64,000 bases of DNA. Source: Sipunculus nudus. Lineage: Eukaryota; Annelida; Sipuncula; Golfingiida; Sipunculidae. The number at the start of each line of letters is the position of its first letter. Position 1 is the first letter of the stretch. The notes under the pieces are model-generated. The model was not told the origin of the DNA, did no database searches, and was given only the letters and a program-made list of their open reading frames with translations. Shown here one piece after another: positions 24,580 to 36,150 of the stretch. The stretch lies in NCBI GenBank assembly GCA_026874595.1, contig CM049316.1, forward strand, positions 74,121,176 to 74,185,175, written 5' to 3'. The position numbers and the translations under genes are program-made.

Positions 24580-26035
24580 AACAGTTGGTGGGAACACAAA
24601 CAGCACCCAGAGAGTAAATACCTCTAACAAGACAAACAGACACCACTTGTAGAGCACCCCTATCATGACAAACAGACGGCACTCAGAGATCACATAGCTC
24701 CAAGACAAACATACAGCAGTTGAAGAGCACATATTTCCTGAAATAGAAACACACAACACCTAGAGAGCACATACCTCTACCAAGACAAAATAAGAACACT
24801 CAGATAGCATACACCTCCTCCAAGGCATACAGGCAGCACTCAGAGATTCCATACCCCCACCAAGTAAACATACAGCATTTAGAGAGATGTTACTCAAACC
24901 AAGACAGGCAGCACGTAGAGAGCACATATTTTTACCAAAAGAAATAGACAGCACCCAAGGAGCACATACCTCCACCAAGACAAACATAGAGCACTCAGAG
25001 AGCAAATACCTCTACCAACACAAATAGACCAAACTCAGAGAGCACATACCTCCACCACAACAAAACATAAAACACTCAGAGAGAAGATACCTCTACCACG
25101 ACAAACAGCACTCAAAATGCACTAATCTCCACCAAAGCATACAGATAGCATTCTGAGAGTCCATACCCCTACCGAGGCGAACATACAACATTTAGAGAGA
25201 TCACACCTCCACCAGGACAGAGAGTAGTCAGAGAGCACATACTTTTACTAAAAACAAATAGAGAGCACTAAGATAGCGCATACCTCTACCACGACAAACA
25301 TGCAGCACTCAAAGAGCACTAACCTCCACCAAGACAAATAAACAACACTTGGAGAGCACATACTCCACTAACACTAATAGATTGCACCCTAGGAGCTCAT
25401 ACCTGCGCCAAAACAAACATAGAGCACTCAGAGAGCACATAAGTCCACCAACAATCAGGCAACACTCAGTAAGTACACACATCTACAAGACAAGCAGACA
25501 ACAAAATAAAAAGAAGCTTAAGAGCACATTCCTCCACCAAGACAAATTTACAGACAACACTCAAAGAGCACATACCTCTACCAAGACAAAATAACAACAC
25601 TCAGATATCATTAACCTCCTCCAAGGCATACAGACACCACTAAGAAAGCCCGTACCCCCACCAAGGGAAACGTATAGCATTTAGAGAGACCTTACTGCAA
25701 CCAAGACAGGCAGCACGCAGACAGCACTTATTTTTACCAAGACAAACAAACAGCACCCAAGGAGCACATACCTCCACCAAGACAAACATAGAGCACTCAG
25801 AGAGCACATACCTCTACCAAGACAAACAGACAACACTCTGAGAGCACATACCTCCATCAACACAATCGGTCAACACTTAGTGAGTACACACCTCTAACAG
25901 ACATCAAAATGAAAAGTAGTCAAAGAGCTCATGCCTCCACAAACACAAACAGACAACACTTAGAGAGCACATACCTCCTGCAAGACAAACAGACAACACC
26001 CAGAGAACACATGCACATACAGACAGCACATACTG
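24580..26035. repeat. 40-bp minisatellite array, unit A
   Basis: About 35 diverged copies of a 40-bp unit whose consensus parts are CACTCAGAGAGCACATACCT and CCACCAAGACAAACAGACAG. Copies differ by substitutions and small indels. Because 40 is not a multiple of three, the long minus-strand frames across it are by-products of low stop density. The array lies about 1.8 kb downstream of the 3' exon relic. Confidence 0.95.
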
Positions 26036-28139
26036 TAATCGTATGTTTTTCCTTGTGCACTGTCAACAACCTGCAGATCATTTTAGTAGGAGAGTCTGTG
26101 CTCAGTTATCATTTACAAAAGTATATCTTTTATTTTCACCGTGCAGCTAACGATACTTAAACCCCTGTTGTGGCGTTATCGCACATTAACCATGTTGTTT
26201 CAGAACAAAACAAATTCTTAGTAAAAACATACTTCAGATAAACTACATTTGCACAAATAGACGTGCATAGAATACTAAGGTATAGAAAATCCAAAGGCGT
26301 GAATCATTTTAATTAATTATATACTTCAGTTATGAAAGCCGCTAATCAATCTGACATACCTCCATTAATTTACAAAAGCTTGAATGAGCACACACACATA
26401 GCTTTCTTTTTGTACATAATCGTACATTCCTGCCAAGGATGGGTCACGTGAATGTAAAAGCGTTTGATTGGTCGATTGAGAAAAAGGGGAATCCCCTTCT
26501 GTTGCATCTCGATGGACACACTCCAAAAACTAAGATGAAATGCGGGATTTAACATACCTATTATATCATGTATGTAAATGATTGTACATTTAATCTATAT
26601 AAATGCCAATCCAGTTGATATTCCGCACTCTTATTTTATATAAACTCGCAAAGGCTTATCTAAACATTAAACCTGATACCAGAACACACTATACAGAAAA
26701 GCTAATGAATAAAATCAACTGTCTAGCATTATGTACGAACTTGGAAGAAGAAACGAATATAAGAAGTACGATATCGAATAATCCAAAGATAGACAAAGAG
26801 AGTCCAGGTAAATAAACACTAAGACCATTAGTATTAATGGATCTAAGCAGTTGTTGATTAATTATTTATATTATTCTGATAAGTTGTAGTTGCTGTTGTT
26901 GTTTTAGCGGCAACGGTTTATTCATTTACTTTGTTTTAGTAGTAGTTAATATATAAAAAAACCGGCAAAATCGACACTATATGAAAAACGAGTTCCTGGT
27001 AGAACCCAAGAGGCTTCATCGCAGTGGACTGAGTGGGAAACATTTTATGGTTCTAACTGTAACCTTAAACACATGGTTCTTTTTGGAATCTCTCGAGGGA
27101 TCTTTTACAAAACCTTACAAGTTTCATCCAGAACTTAGTTAAAGGTTACGAGAGGCACCCCTCAAGGTTCTTATAGTTGACTCAATGGGATACCTTGAAA
27201 ATTTCTCTTTTGAATCCAAGTAATATTTTTCCTCATGGAACCTTCAAACAGAAAGTCCAGAGTGTCATATGGATCGATTATGTAGACGCCATATAGACCA
27301 TTCATTGTTCATTTACCTCAGAATTATTTTATCAGACCATACAGCTTGCTTAATGGGGGGGGGGGGGGGGTTACATTTTATCATCCATAGGTGGCGAATT
27401 GGGTTTTGCATTTTTCGTATTATTATTAATCTGCCACGCTTTACCTGTTTTCTTTGATACCTTACAATGGTCCAATTACTTTTCAGTTTTTTTTGTGAGC
27501 TTGGCAGATTTTCAAGCTCCCAGGTCTCAAAAGATGTGATTTTATTTATTTTCAATATCCATTTTTTACAAGTGGTAAGGATACATGGATACAAATGCCA
27601 TTACTAAATATGAATCCTAACATTTATATGAAAAATATTTTAATTCACTAATGATAAAATATATGAGATAGGTCACTGAGCACTATTCAATTACATTACG
27701 TTTCTAGAGGAAACATTTACAGACATGTGTCACTTACAATGGTATAGGGCAGTGGCAAGTTTGGTATCGGTATTGTTTGGTGTTGGAATAATATGCCACG
27801 AAAACGTGTCGTCACTATTTAAACACATCCATCAAAACTTAAGAAGGAACAATCAAATTAAGGTTCCGTTAAACAGAACTTTAGTTCTAATTAAAATGTT
27901 TCATGATACAAACAATTAGGTCAACAGGGGTAACGGTAAAGATCACCGTAGAGATAAAAAAATGAAAGTAAAGTTGGTCATTTCTCATCACCATTTTTAA
28001 AAATATTTTGTTGGAGGTAAAAGCCTTATTTATTTAAATGCCAGCTTCACTCAATATATGTACATCTGTAGAATTACATTCCGGTTGCGAAATACTAGTA
28101 TTTGACAGGGCAGTATCACATGCTTCCTCTCATTTTATA
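26036..28139. other. unit A flank shared with B and C
   Basis: Non-coding. 26120-28490 is homologous to 42880-44820 (copy C). The part from 27030 is also homologous to unit B (34445 onward), while 26090-27030 is missing from B. A poly-G run lies at 27354-27370. Short frames here are not conserved between copies. Confidence 0.6.
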
Positions 28140-28355
28140 TGCTGGCGTTAACCAGGCTTGGTGACGACTGCACCTGCTTGCCCTGGGTCAGTTATTTTCC
28201 CCATTGCTGGGTCATATACCACCGACTAATCCCCGAAATTCGCCGTTGGGCAAAAATTCGCACCTTGAAAATACTCACCTGCTTGGCTGAGATTCGGACT
28301 CTGACCTCCCGACTCTGAGTCCTGTGCTCTACCTCAGAGCCACAGATTCCGATCT
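28140..28355 (-). mobile_element. tRNA-derived SINE, unit A copy
   Basis: On the minus strand a tRNA-like head (TGGCTCTGAGGTAGAG as A box, AGAGTCCGAATCTC as B box) is followed by a body with CCCAACGGCGAATTTCGGGG and GCAAGCAGGTGCAGTCGTC. The same insertion sits at the matching place in unit B (38655-38905) and, shortened, in copy C (44575-44700). It therefore inserted before the duplications. Confidence 0.7.
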
Positions 28356-29666
28356 ATTTCTCATCAAATACGGACGATATCAGATCATTACAATGCTTGT
28401 TATTTAATAAGTAAGCTACAATCTGTTCACTAATATCAGTTTTTAAATCGCATCAGCAATCTCATGTATACCTTACTACCAGTCTATTTGTGTTGACACG
28501 CACCTTCTCCTAAGCTGTTGAACTTTTAGCTTTTTAACTCAATTACAAGCATCATTTATAACTTAGAAGTGCGGTGCGAAGTTTAGTTTGAATAATGTGC
28601 AAATGTAAGATTACGAGCCTTTTCAATTCATCTGTGAAAACAAAGAACGACCGACGAAGTTTCATTCTGTTTTACAAAAATTTAGTTCTTCCCAAAATAT
28701 TAGTGATTTATAATTTAGTTAGATAAGTGCGAATATCCAACAGTTAAGAATCGGGGTAGGGTTTGGGGAGGGGAATAGGTGGAGACCATTTACTGTCGAA
28801 TGACAGATATGTTAAGTCTAGGTTTGTTTGTGGCAATATACGTTACAAATATGTATTCATGATTCCAACTGGTAAAGGGAAACACGCTTGATGAATCATA
28901 TGAATAATCCCAAACCTTTTTTCTCATGAAATATGGGAAATCTACCAGGACTAAATTTATTTTCGATTATTATATATATGTATAATATTTCCTTCATTTT
29001 AGAATGAAAACATAGCATTCAAGAAATATATAAATTAAAACATTTATTTGTAAAACTCACTTGAAACAACACACAAGTTAAAACTCGTAAACCAACTATC
29101 TATTTAAAAAAACAAACGTATTCTCACCTGTTATAAAACTTTTCAATTTCCAAACAACATGTCTTCTTTTTTTCGCGATACATATTTTCTGAGCGGCTCA
29201 CCCTTTTTCAACATGATTCTTATAAATTCAATTTTTGTATACTCTTAGAATAGCTAACTGTATTTTCTTTGCCTGCCGAGTCTTTGGGTGGTATAATCTC
29301 ATGAGTATTTGATGTGAACAAACAAGGTCTTGCAAGTAACTCTGAACATATATTGTATTCTAACATTACCGAAGCCTTTAATATATAATTTATTTTTTCG
29401 TTTCTAATTAAAGCTCCTGTCACAAATTCTCGTGTCTAAGAAAATCAAATTCACCGTACAGTATATTTTTCATTAAAATGTAACATGAATGACAGTTGAT
29501 ATTGCTGAATTATAAATTAAGATTACTGAACATCTGCTTTTTTTCTTTATGTATGTACATTAAATACAACAAACGTAAACATAAATGATGTAAACATGTA
29601 TGTTAAAATACTTTATTCAGGAGAGGCGTCACAGAGTGTACTGCAGGTCCAGTTATGCTATTGTTA
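28356..29666. other. end of unit A, non-coding
   Basis: Matches 38906-40160 of unit B closely. It contains the intact TTAA at about 29611-29614 that is the empty site for the piggyBac-like element of unit B. No gene is seen. Confidence 0.6.
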
Positions 29667-29969
29667 TCGTTTGTCTATTTATATTTATTCCACTGTTGAG
29701 CACTGCGTTACGCTAGGAATAAAATATAATAAAGTAAATAGCGTTAATGTGGGACGCTTGCTAATATGACCTAATAGCAATTTAAAACATATGTTTAATA
29801 TTGTTAGTAAAGACATGGGTTTTCAGAGCCAGAATAATTAAAATAAATTTGAACATTAAAAAATGTTCCCCCTTAAAGTTAACCAGCATTTGTCTCAAGC
29901 GATGCATTGGACTATCAACAGTTTTACAACGATGTAAAATATAGTGTTCACGGTGACATTTAATTCCAG

Positions 29970-30338
29970 GTAAACGGTGTCGTTAAAGGAGATCCTTACA
30001 CAACAGCCAATGGTATCAATGTACATCTCTCCGGTGGTTACCTGATCGCTTCTCTCCGGAACGGAGTTGAGGTCAGGTATAGCGGTAATGCCTGTGGCTT
30101 GATCTGTGTACCCTCGACTTACATCACCATAATGACTGGTATTTATAGTTACAATAAAGGCCACGCTGTCAACGACCTCCGTACAGCTGCTGGACAACCA
30201 GTGTCTTACAGCGCCGCAGGATATAAACACATTGTAGACAAGTGTTGCAATGGAATCCTATTATTTATCCTAAAGCTTTTCTGGAAACCTGCCCGATATT
30301 TAAATATCACTGCTTATGTTAATGTGGAAGGCTTTTGA
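29970..30338 (+). pseudogene. VWD exon of unit B, still open
   Basis: After the acceptor TTTAATTCCAG the frame is open for 122 codons. It starts VNGVVKGDPYTTANGINVHL, then has a GGYLIASLRNGVEVRYSG strand pair, then VPSTYITIMTG and NKGHAVNDLRTAAGQPV. This is the C-terminal half of a von Willebrand factor type D module. The last block corresponds to the GLCGN-N-G-DDL-dG region, with the usual CGLCGN replaced by MTGIYSY. The true exon end is unclear; sequence after about 30240 is probably intron fused by a deletion. With the TSP1 exons of this unit deleted it is classed as part of a pseudogene, although the exon itself carries no stop. Confidence 0.65.
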
Positions 30339-31075
30339 CAGTTTGGGAAGTTTCAAACATACCTTCGACTTTTTCATTGATAAAGACAACATAATTCATA
30401 ATTTACTGAGTTATTTATTTTATAATGTGAATATCAACTGTCATGTTGTCAGGCAGTATTTAGAAAGGAGAAAACCTATCAAAAATGAAAAGATTAGGCC
30501 GTCAAACTGTGTCAATTGTCTATTGCAAAGTTCAAGAATTAGAGTTCACCGACTGGCGAAGACTGTCTGGCTGCAGTTAGTTGTTCGAATCAGGACTGGT
30601 TTTATGATGGTCATGCATCTTCTAATGATCTCACCAGGTCATGTATATTGTAATGAAATTTCCATGTCATTCAATATATCTCCGGATATTGAATTTCTAA
30701 TTTATGTTCTGTATAATACCGTGAAATTGTCGTTTCTTTTTGGGTACTTTCACATCCCAGTTGTGATATACAACTATTTCCAGGAGTGTTATGTTATATT
30801 TATAACGTATGAATTTCAGATGTTGAATTGAGATAAAATAATGCCATATTACTGCGGTTTAAAGTATATAGTGCCCGTCTTTTGACTGATATTGTAAACT
30901 GAAAGAAATGTCTTTCTTCAAAATAACTTACGACTTTTGGTCTCTATGAACTATCTCTCTCTTTCTCCTTAAATGATAATTAGACACGTAAGCAGCTTGC
31001 AAAAAATTAAAAAAAAAATATTGTTACAATTAGATCTATCAATAATTTGTCTTTGCTATTTCGTACATGTTCTGA
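30339..31075. other. unit B intron or spacer
   Basis: Matches 20010-21060 of unit A. An open frame of 171 codons at 30316-30831 has no recognisable domain and its phase is not kept in unit A, so it is not taken as a gene. Confidence 0.5.
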
Positions 31076-31096
31076 ATCACAGTAGGGTGCGAATTA
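31076..31096 (+). pseudogene. stump of TSP1 exon, unit B
   Basis: The TTTCGTACA acceptor block and the first bases of the TSP1 exon of unit A are present (TGTTCTGAATCACAGTA). The sequence then jumps to GGGTGCGAATTATTTACG, which corresponds to about 22520 in unit A. A deletion of about 1.4 kb has removed the TSP1 exons, and the AG acceptor is also changed to AT. Confidence 0.65.
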
Positions 31097-31336
31097 TTTA
31101 CGTTTTTATTCGTCCATGGACTGCTGGATTATGAATAAAATGTTACCAGCAGATGTGTACATGAGATTTATGTGATCATGGTTGCAATGTATGTATATAT
31201 ATAATAACATATTTAGCTTAGTAACTGTATTTAAGGTTGGCGACTTGTTTATTTTCAATGTTATCAGGGTTATGCTTTAAATGATCAGTTGCACACTTCT
31301 ATTTTACTTCATTGTTATCTTTCTTCTATATCCTTA

Positions 31337-31400
31337 ATGTCAAGGGAGCCAGCTGACGGGCTTCGTAAAGATACTGACAGCGGAACCAGAATACTCCTGG
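31337..31400 (+). pseudogene. 3' exon relic, unit B
   Basis: Close match to 22812-22880 of unit A (GGAGCCAGCTGACGGGCTTC and CGTCTGG). The acceptor CTTTAG of A has become CCTTAAT, so it could not be spliced. Confidence 0.55.
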
Positions 31401-33189
31401 CGTCGTCTGGTACTATATGGCGGAAGCAGTGAAAACACTTATTTAGGTTGTTATCGTCTCAAATCTAACATGATATTTTGCCTCTTAATCGTTGGTTGTT
31501 TGGTTTAAGTAACAATAAATTACAACTGGACTGTTTTGTCATATCTGATATGCTTAACGTCCAAATCAGTACTTTGTTATGTCTATACTGGTTGTGGTAA
31601 TCTCCGGAGTTCTTATTTAGTACATAAATGCCGGATAAATGCTTTCAATATAATTGTATAATTTGTCATATTGGTAACTCAGTCCAATTCACAAGAATAT
31701 TGTATGAACATATTCTTTATTTTACTATTAAATATTTCATTGAAACCACGTTGACCCACTATTAATCCAATGTGTCTCAGTCCAATAAACAAGTAAAGTG
31801 TATAAACATTTTCTATAAGTGACTACTTAATATAAATTTGAAGTCAATATTGACTCTCTTCCAATTCATTATGCGTCTCCGAAGAATACTAAAATTAACA
31901 ATATTTGAAGATATTCATATGTTTTCTTTCATTTTTTATGTTTCATTCTGTAGTATATCTGTTCTGACCTATTCATAAATTCGTAAATGTTTGAATAACC
32001 AACTTGTTTCTGAAAGTTAAACAAAGACTGTGCAGGATTTGTTCTAAAACAAAACAGAGAACCCTCAGAGATGACGTATTAATGCTTAAATCACTGATAT
32101 ATGATTAACAGATGTTGTTTGAGACATCACCTACAGGATGTTTCTTTGCAGTGTATGCCTACACGGCTGTCAGTGTCAAACAGGTCCATCCCAGGTCACT
32201 TTAAGTAAAAAGACTCCCACAGCTACGGACCATTAGTTCTGTTATATTGAAATTGGCGCACAAATAGAAGATAATCCATTTAATTATTATTTGTTTATCT
32301 AATCCATTTAACTTGCAAAATTTAATGGATTGTTGACTTGTTGGTTTCCTAAAGCTCTACTAAATTTCAACATAAACTGTTCAGATCTGTTTGTGTGAAT
32401 AAGGTCAGGGAAATTGAGGGTGGTGTGAGTCCTGGCGGAGATGTACAAGCGAAATGATAATCTATAAAGCATTTGACGCCAACAAGAAACGATTCTCCTT
32501 ATCACAGAGGGGTTATCTCGGTCATGTCAAGGATAACTACCGAGTTGGGTGAGGGGGAGGGGTGGTGGTGGTACGCAGAAGTCCAGCTTGGTCAAGTAGG
32601 AATTGAAACTGAGAATCTAGCCAACGCATAGACAGCTCCCATTCAAAAGGAGTGTTTGATCGTGAATCATTATCACGCTTTTTAATACCTTTTGATCTAA
32701 TAAAATTTCGTGTTTTCTTACATTGACGATAGCCATGAACTGATCAACATATTTTGACGAAACATCAAATTGTTTAAAGCCTTTGCATAAATAACACAAT
32801 CCTTGCTGGTCATAAAAATTAACAGATGAGGATAAGCCGATTGAACACCTTGGCAGCCTTATGATAAATGTTACAGGAATGGCTGGAGAACTAAACACAA
32901 TACAACCATTCAGTGATATACGGTTTTAACATAAAAGGCAGGGCCACCGGGATAACCATTGAATGAAATGACCTTCGTACATGCAAACATAAGAGATCCA
33001 GTCTTATTCACGCTACTTACAAGGAAACAGGTCACCTAACATTTCTAGGTCATGTCAGGCACGTCATGTTTAAAGCAGCCCTTTCATGTGCCATAATTCA
33101 TCTGAACGCTGCACGGAAGATAAATGCTTACAGTTGGTGAGACATTTGTAAATATGTCAACAGAGAATTGTGCCTGTCAATGAATAATA
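31401..33189. other. 3' flank, unit B
   Basis: Non-coding and similar to 22881-24579 over its whole length. No separate feature. Confidence 0.6.
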
Positions 33190-34385
33190 AGGTCAATAAC
33201 TGAAAGTAACAAAAGAGGACTCAAAGCATATACTTCACCAACACAAAATGACACCACTCAGAGAGCACATTCCTTCAGCAAGACAAACATTACTCAGAGT
33301 GCACGTACCTCCACCAAGACGGACAGACGATACGCAGACAGCACATACCTCTATCAAGACAAACAAACAGCACTCAGAGAGCACTTACCTCTAACATGAC
33401 AGACATACAGCAGTCGAATAGCCCCTGACTCTACAAAGACAAACAAACACTACTCAGTGAACACATACCTCTACCATGACAAGCAGACACAAAAAAAGAG
33501 AGACAGACACCACTCAGAGAGCACAACCTCCTCCAAGACAAACAGCCAGTATCTAGGGGCACATTCATCCACCAAGACAAAAAGACAACAGTCTTAGGGC
33601 ACATTCCTCCACCAAGACAAACAGAACTGAGGGAGCATATGCCTCCACAAAGACAAATTAACCATACTCAGAGAGCACATACCTCCACCAAGACAACCTC
33701 ACACCAGTCGGAGAGCACATACCTCCACAAAGACGAGCGCCTACTGGGTCAAACAGACACCACTCAGTGAGCACATACCTCTACCAATACAAACAAAAAG
33801 TACTAAGAGAACACATACCTGTACCTGGACAAGCAGACACCATTTAATGAGCACATGCCTCTACCAAGACAAACAAACTGTACTCAGAGAACACATTCCT
33901 GTACCATGACAAGCAGACACTCCCACCCCTCCCCCCCCAAAAAAAGGAAAACAGACACCATTCAGTGAGCACATACCTCTACCATGACAAACATTTAACA
34001 TTCAGAGAGCATATATCTCCACCAAGACAAACAGGCACAGCTAGAAGAGCACATACCTTAACCAAGACAAACTGACCCCATTCAGGGAGCACATATCTCA
34101 TCCAAGACAAACAGGTACCACTAGAAGAACACATACAGCAAAGACAAACTGACCCCACTCAGAGAGCACGTACATTATCTCTACCAAGACAAGCAAAAAT
34201 TAAAGGACAGACAACTGTCGGAGAGCACATACCTCTACAAAGACAAGCCCCTACTGGGTCAAACATACAACATTCATAGAGCACATATCTCAACTAATAC
34301 AAACAAACAGTACTTAGAGATCACATACCTCCACATACAATACCCAGAGAGCACATCCCTCCACTAAGATAAACATACAGCACAT
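33190..34385. repeat. 40-bp minisatellite array, unit B
   Basis: The same 40-bp unit as at 24580 (CACTCAGAGAGCACATACCT then CCACCAAGACAAACAGACA), with about 28 more irregular copies. It lies about 1.85 kb beyond the 3' exon relic, the same relative place as in unit A. Confidence 0.95.
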
Positions 34386-34719
34386 CCGTTAATCGTATAT
34401 TTGTCCATGAGCATTGTAAACAACCTGCAGTTCACCTGCAGAGTGGAAAACATGTTATGGTTCTAACTGGAACCTTAAACACAACGTTCTTTTTTGAATC
34501 TCCCGAGACATCTTTTATAAACCTTACAAGTACCATCCAGAACCTAGTTAAACGTTACAAGAGGAACTCTTCAAGGTTATTAAAGATTACTCAATGGGGA
34601 ACCTTGAAAGTTTCTCTTTTGAATCCAAGTAATAAATTAAGTTCCTCATGGAACCCTCAAACAGAAAGTTTCATCAGAATTATGAAATAGATTTCCTGCA
34701 TAGGACCATTTCTGAAGAC

Positions 34720-35079
34720 ATGCATCAGTGGTTTCTTTGTTTGCTTGCCTTGTGCGTAACTCTCTGGATCAATGGCACGATGGTCAACGGGACTTATTCA
34801 CGAGCAGAGCTTAGTGCCTTTCAATTAACTACAAGCCACATTCCATTGTCATTGTTACACATTCTAAGAGACCTGGATATTTGCGTCACTCCAAAGACAA
34901 GGAGGGGAACCAGGGCAGGTAGAGGTAAACAAAGGCCCATTGCTAAGGTCACAGGCATTGGACACAAGAGACTCAAACACAAAGGCAAGTCCAAGGCAAA
35001 CCACAACACTCATATCATACTTAATGATACCACTCAAAACTGTTGTGTTAGTAAAGTTCCACTGAAGGCTACACTTTGA
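34720..35079 (+). CDS. LINE N-terminal basic region
   Basis: In-element reading begins at ATG 34720 (MHQWFLCLLALCV). It gives a hydrophobic start followed by a strongly basic segment (RRGTRAGRGKQRP and HKRLKHKGKSK), suited to RNA binding. The frame closes with TGA at 35077-35079, exactly where the endonuclease domain begins in another frame. In related elements the two regions read through as one protein, so a loss of two bases in the T run at 35075-35077 is the simplest explanation. It would otherwise be a separate ORF1. Confidence 0.6.
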   Translation: MHQWFLCLLALCVTLWINGTMVNGTYSRAELSAFQLTTSHIPLSLLHILRDLDICVTPKTRRGTRAGRGKQRPIAKVTGIGHKRLKHKGKSKANHNTHIILNDTTQNCCVSKVPLKATL

Positions 35080-35999
35080 ATGCCAGATCTGTGTGTAATA
35101 AGAGTATATTACTGAGTGAATATGTAACAGAGAAAGATCTTGATGTTTTACTTGTAACAGAGACATGGTTAAAACCAGGAGATACATCAGTTGTGTCAAA
35201 GCTCTGCCCAGAAGGCTACAGCTTCCTAGGAAAATCACGTCAAACTAGCAAAACTAGAGGAGGTGGTGTAGGCATTGTCTACAAGTCAAACTTGCCCCTC
35301 CATCAGCAGCCATCCCCTATAGACAATCTGTTATCCTTTGAGGTGCTGTCAGTGAATCTGAAGGGCCCAAAACCTTTTAGTCTGTTCCTCATCTACCGAC
35401 CCCCTCCTTCACAAAGAAATGGACTAACAATATCAAATTTTATGCATGAAATAGAACTTTTTCTTGCCGCTGTCAGTGCCATCCATCATCCAGTCTGTGT
35501 TCTTGGGGATTTTAATCTGCATATGGATGTAGATGATGACAGGTTCTCCAAGCAGTTCACTTCAATACTCCGGTCGTTTGGTATGTGCCAGATTGTGCCT
35601 TCATCTACACACAAAAGCAACCACATACTGGACCTTGTAATCATCAGAGATGATGAAGACAGAGTGAAGGTCGTGGGTGTGCGCGATGATCACATCTCAG
35701 ACCACTATTCTGTGGAATGTACAATCCATGTCTCAGTGGATAAATCACCACAGACCACAGTATGTGCCAGGAAACTCCGGGCCATTAACATAGATCAATT
35801 TGCAGCTGATCTGTCTTTAGGTCTGGATATCGGAGTGCTGGATGGTAATGCGTCACAGTTAGTAGAATTGTACAATTGCACTGTAACAAATATTCTGGAC
35901 AAACATGCCCCAGCCCGACCCATTCGTAAAAAGCAGGTAACCATGAAGCCATGGTACTCGGACATTATCCATTGTGCCAGAAGGAAAAGAAGGCAGTAA
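35076..35999 (+). CDS. LINE endonuclease domain
   Basis: A 307-codon frame carrying an apurinic/apyrimidinic-type endonuclease that nicks target DNA to prime reverse transcription. Diagnostic parts are NARS near the N-terminus (residues 2-5), TETWL with the catalytic glutamate (residues 28-32), GGGVGIVY, GDFNL (residues 144-148) and SDHYSVE with the catalytic Asp-His (residues 208-214). All key residues are present. The frame ends at a TAA at 35998-36000. The same frame continues as protein-like sequence (ERKLRKDPIEINKQMF...) up to about 36145, so the stop is a point lesion and not the true end. The upstream frame overlaps by four bases. Confidence 0.85.
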   Translation: MNARSVCNKSILLSEYVTEKDLDVLLVTETWLKPGDTSVVSKLCPEGYSFLGKSRQTSKTRGGGVGIVYKSNLPLHQQPSPIDNLLSFEVLSVNLKGPKPFSLFLIYRPPPSQRNGLTISNFMHEIELFLAAVSAIHHPVCVLGDFNLHMDVDDDRFSKQFTSILRSFGMCQIVPSSTHKSNHILDLVIIRDDEDRVKVVGVRDDHISDHYSVECTIHVSVDKSPQTTVCARKLRAINIDQFAADLSLGLDIGVLDGNASQLVELYNCTVTNILDKHAPARPIRKKQVTMKPWYSDIIHCARRKRRQ

Positions 36000-36000
36000 G

Positions 36001-36150
36001 AGAGAAAGCTGAGGAAAGATCCTATAGAAATCAATAAGCAGATGTTTTTGCACCAGAGAGGCTTCGTTGTCAAACTGATAGATGAGGCTAAGAGGTCATA
36101 CTATAGACAGAAATTTAGTGATGCAACACCCATAGAAACCCTTTAGACTA
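36001..36150 (+). pseudogene. LINE linker between endonuclease and RT, frame-broken
   Basis: Continues the endonuclease frame after its TAA. It reads FVVKLIDEAKRSYYRQKF and DATPIETL, the usual helical linker before the RT of this group. It then meets TAG; one extra T in the CCCTTTAGA run shifts the downstream RT into another frame. Confidence 0.65.

Larger units (their letters stand above)
19101..29666 (+). repeat. segmental duplication, unit A
   Basis: This block is repeated in tandem as unit B from 29667. The left edge is set by the shared sequence starting TCGTTTGTCT at 19101 and about 29665. Landmarks in the same order in both units are the block with ACTGTTGAGCACTGCGT, a VWD exon, a GTCATGCATCTTCTAATGA block, the TSP1 exon start, a 3' exon beginning near GGAGCCAGCTGACGGGCTTC, the 40-bp minisatellite, a SINE, and an end at ATGTAAACATGTATGTTAA then GCAGGTCCAGTTATG. 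Similarity is high enough to read by eye but with many small indels, so the duplication is not recent. Unit A lacks the two large insertions present in B. Confidence 0.85.

Noticed and set aside
24442-25005. Two minus-strand open frames (105 and 81 codons) across the minisatellite, reading cysteine- and valine-rich peptide
   Set aside because: They follow the 40-bp repeat, whose period is not a multiple of three. Other copies of the array break the frame, and there is no start context or splice signal.
24580-26035. Regularly repeated array as a CRISPR
   Set aside because: The repeats are directly adjacent and diverged, with no unique spacers, and the DNA is from an animal.
30316-30831. 171-codon open frame in unit B
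   Set aside because: No domain is seen, the phase is not preserved in unit A, and the first part is the tail of the VWD exon region fused by a deletion.
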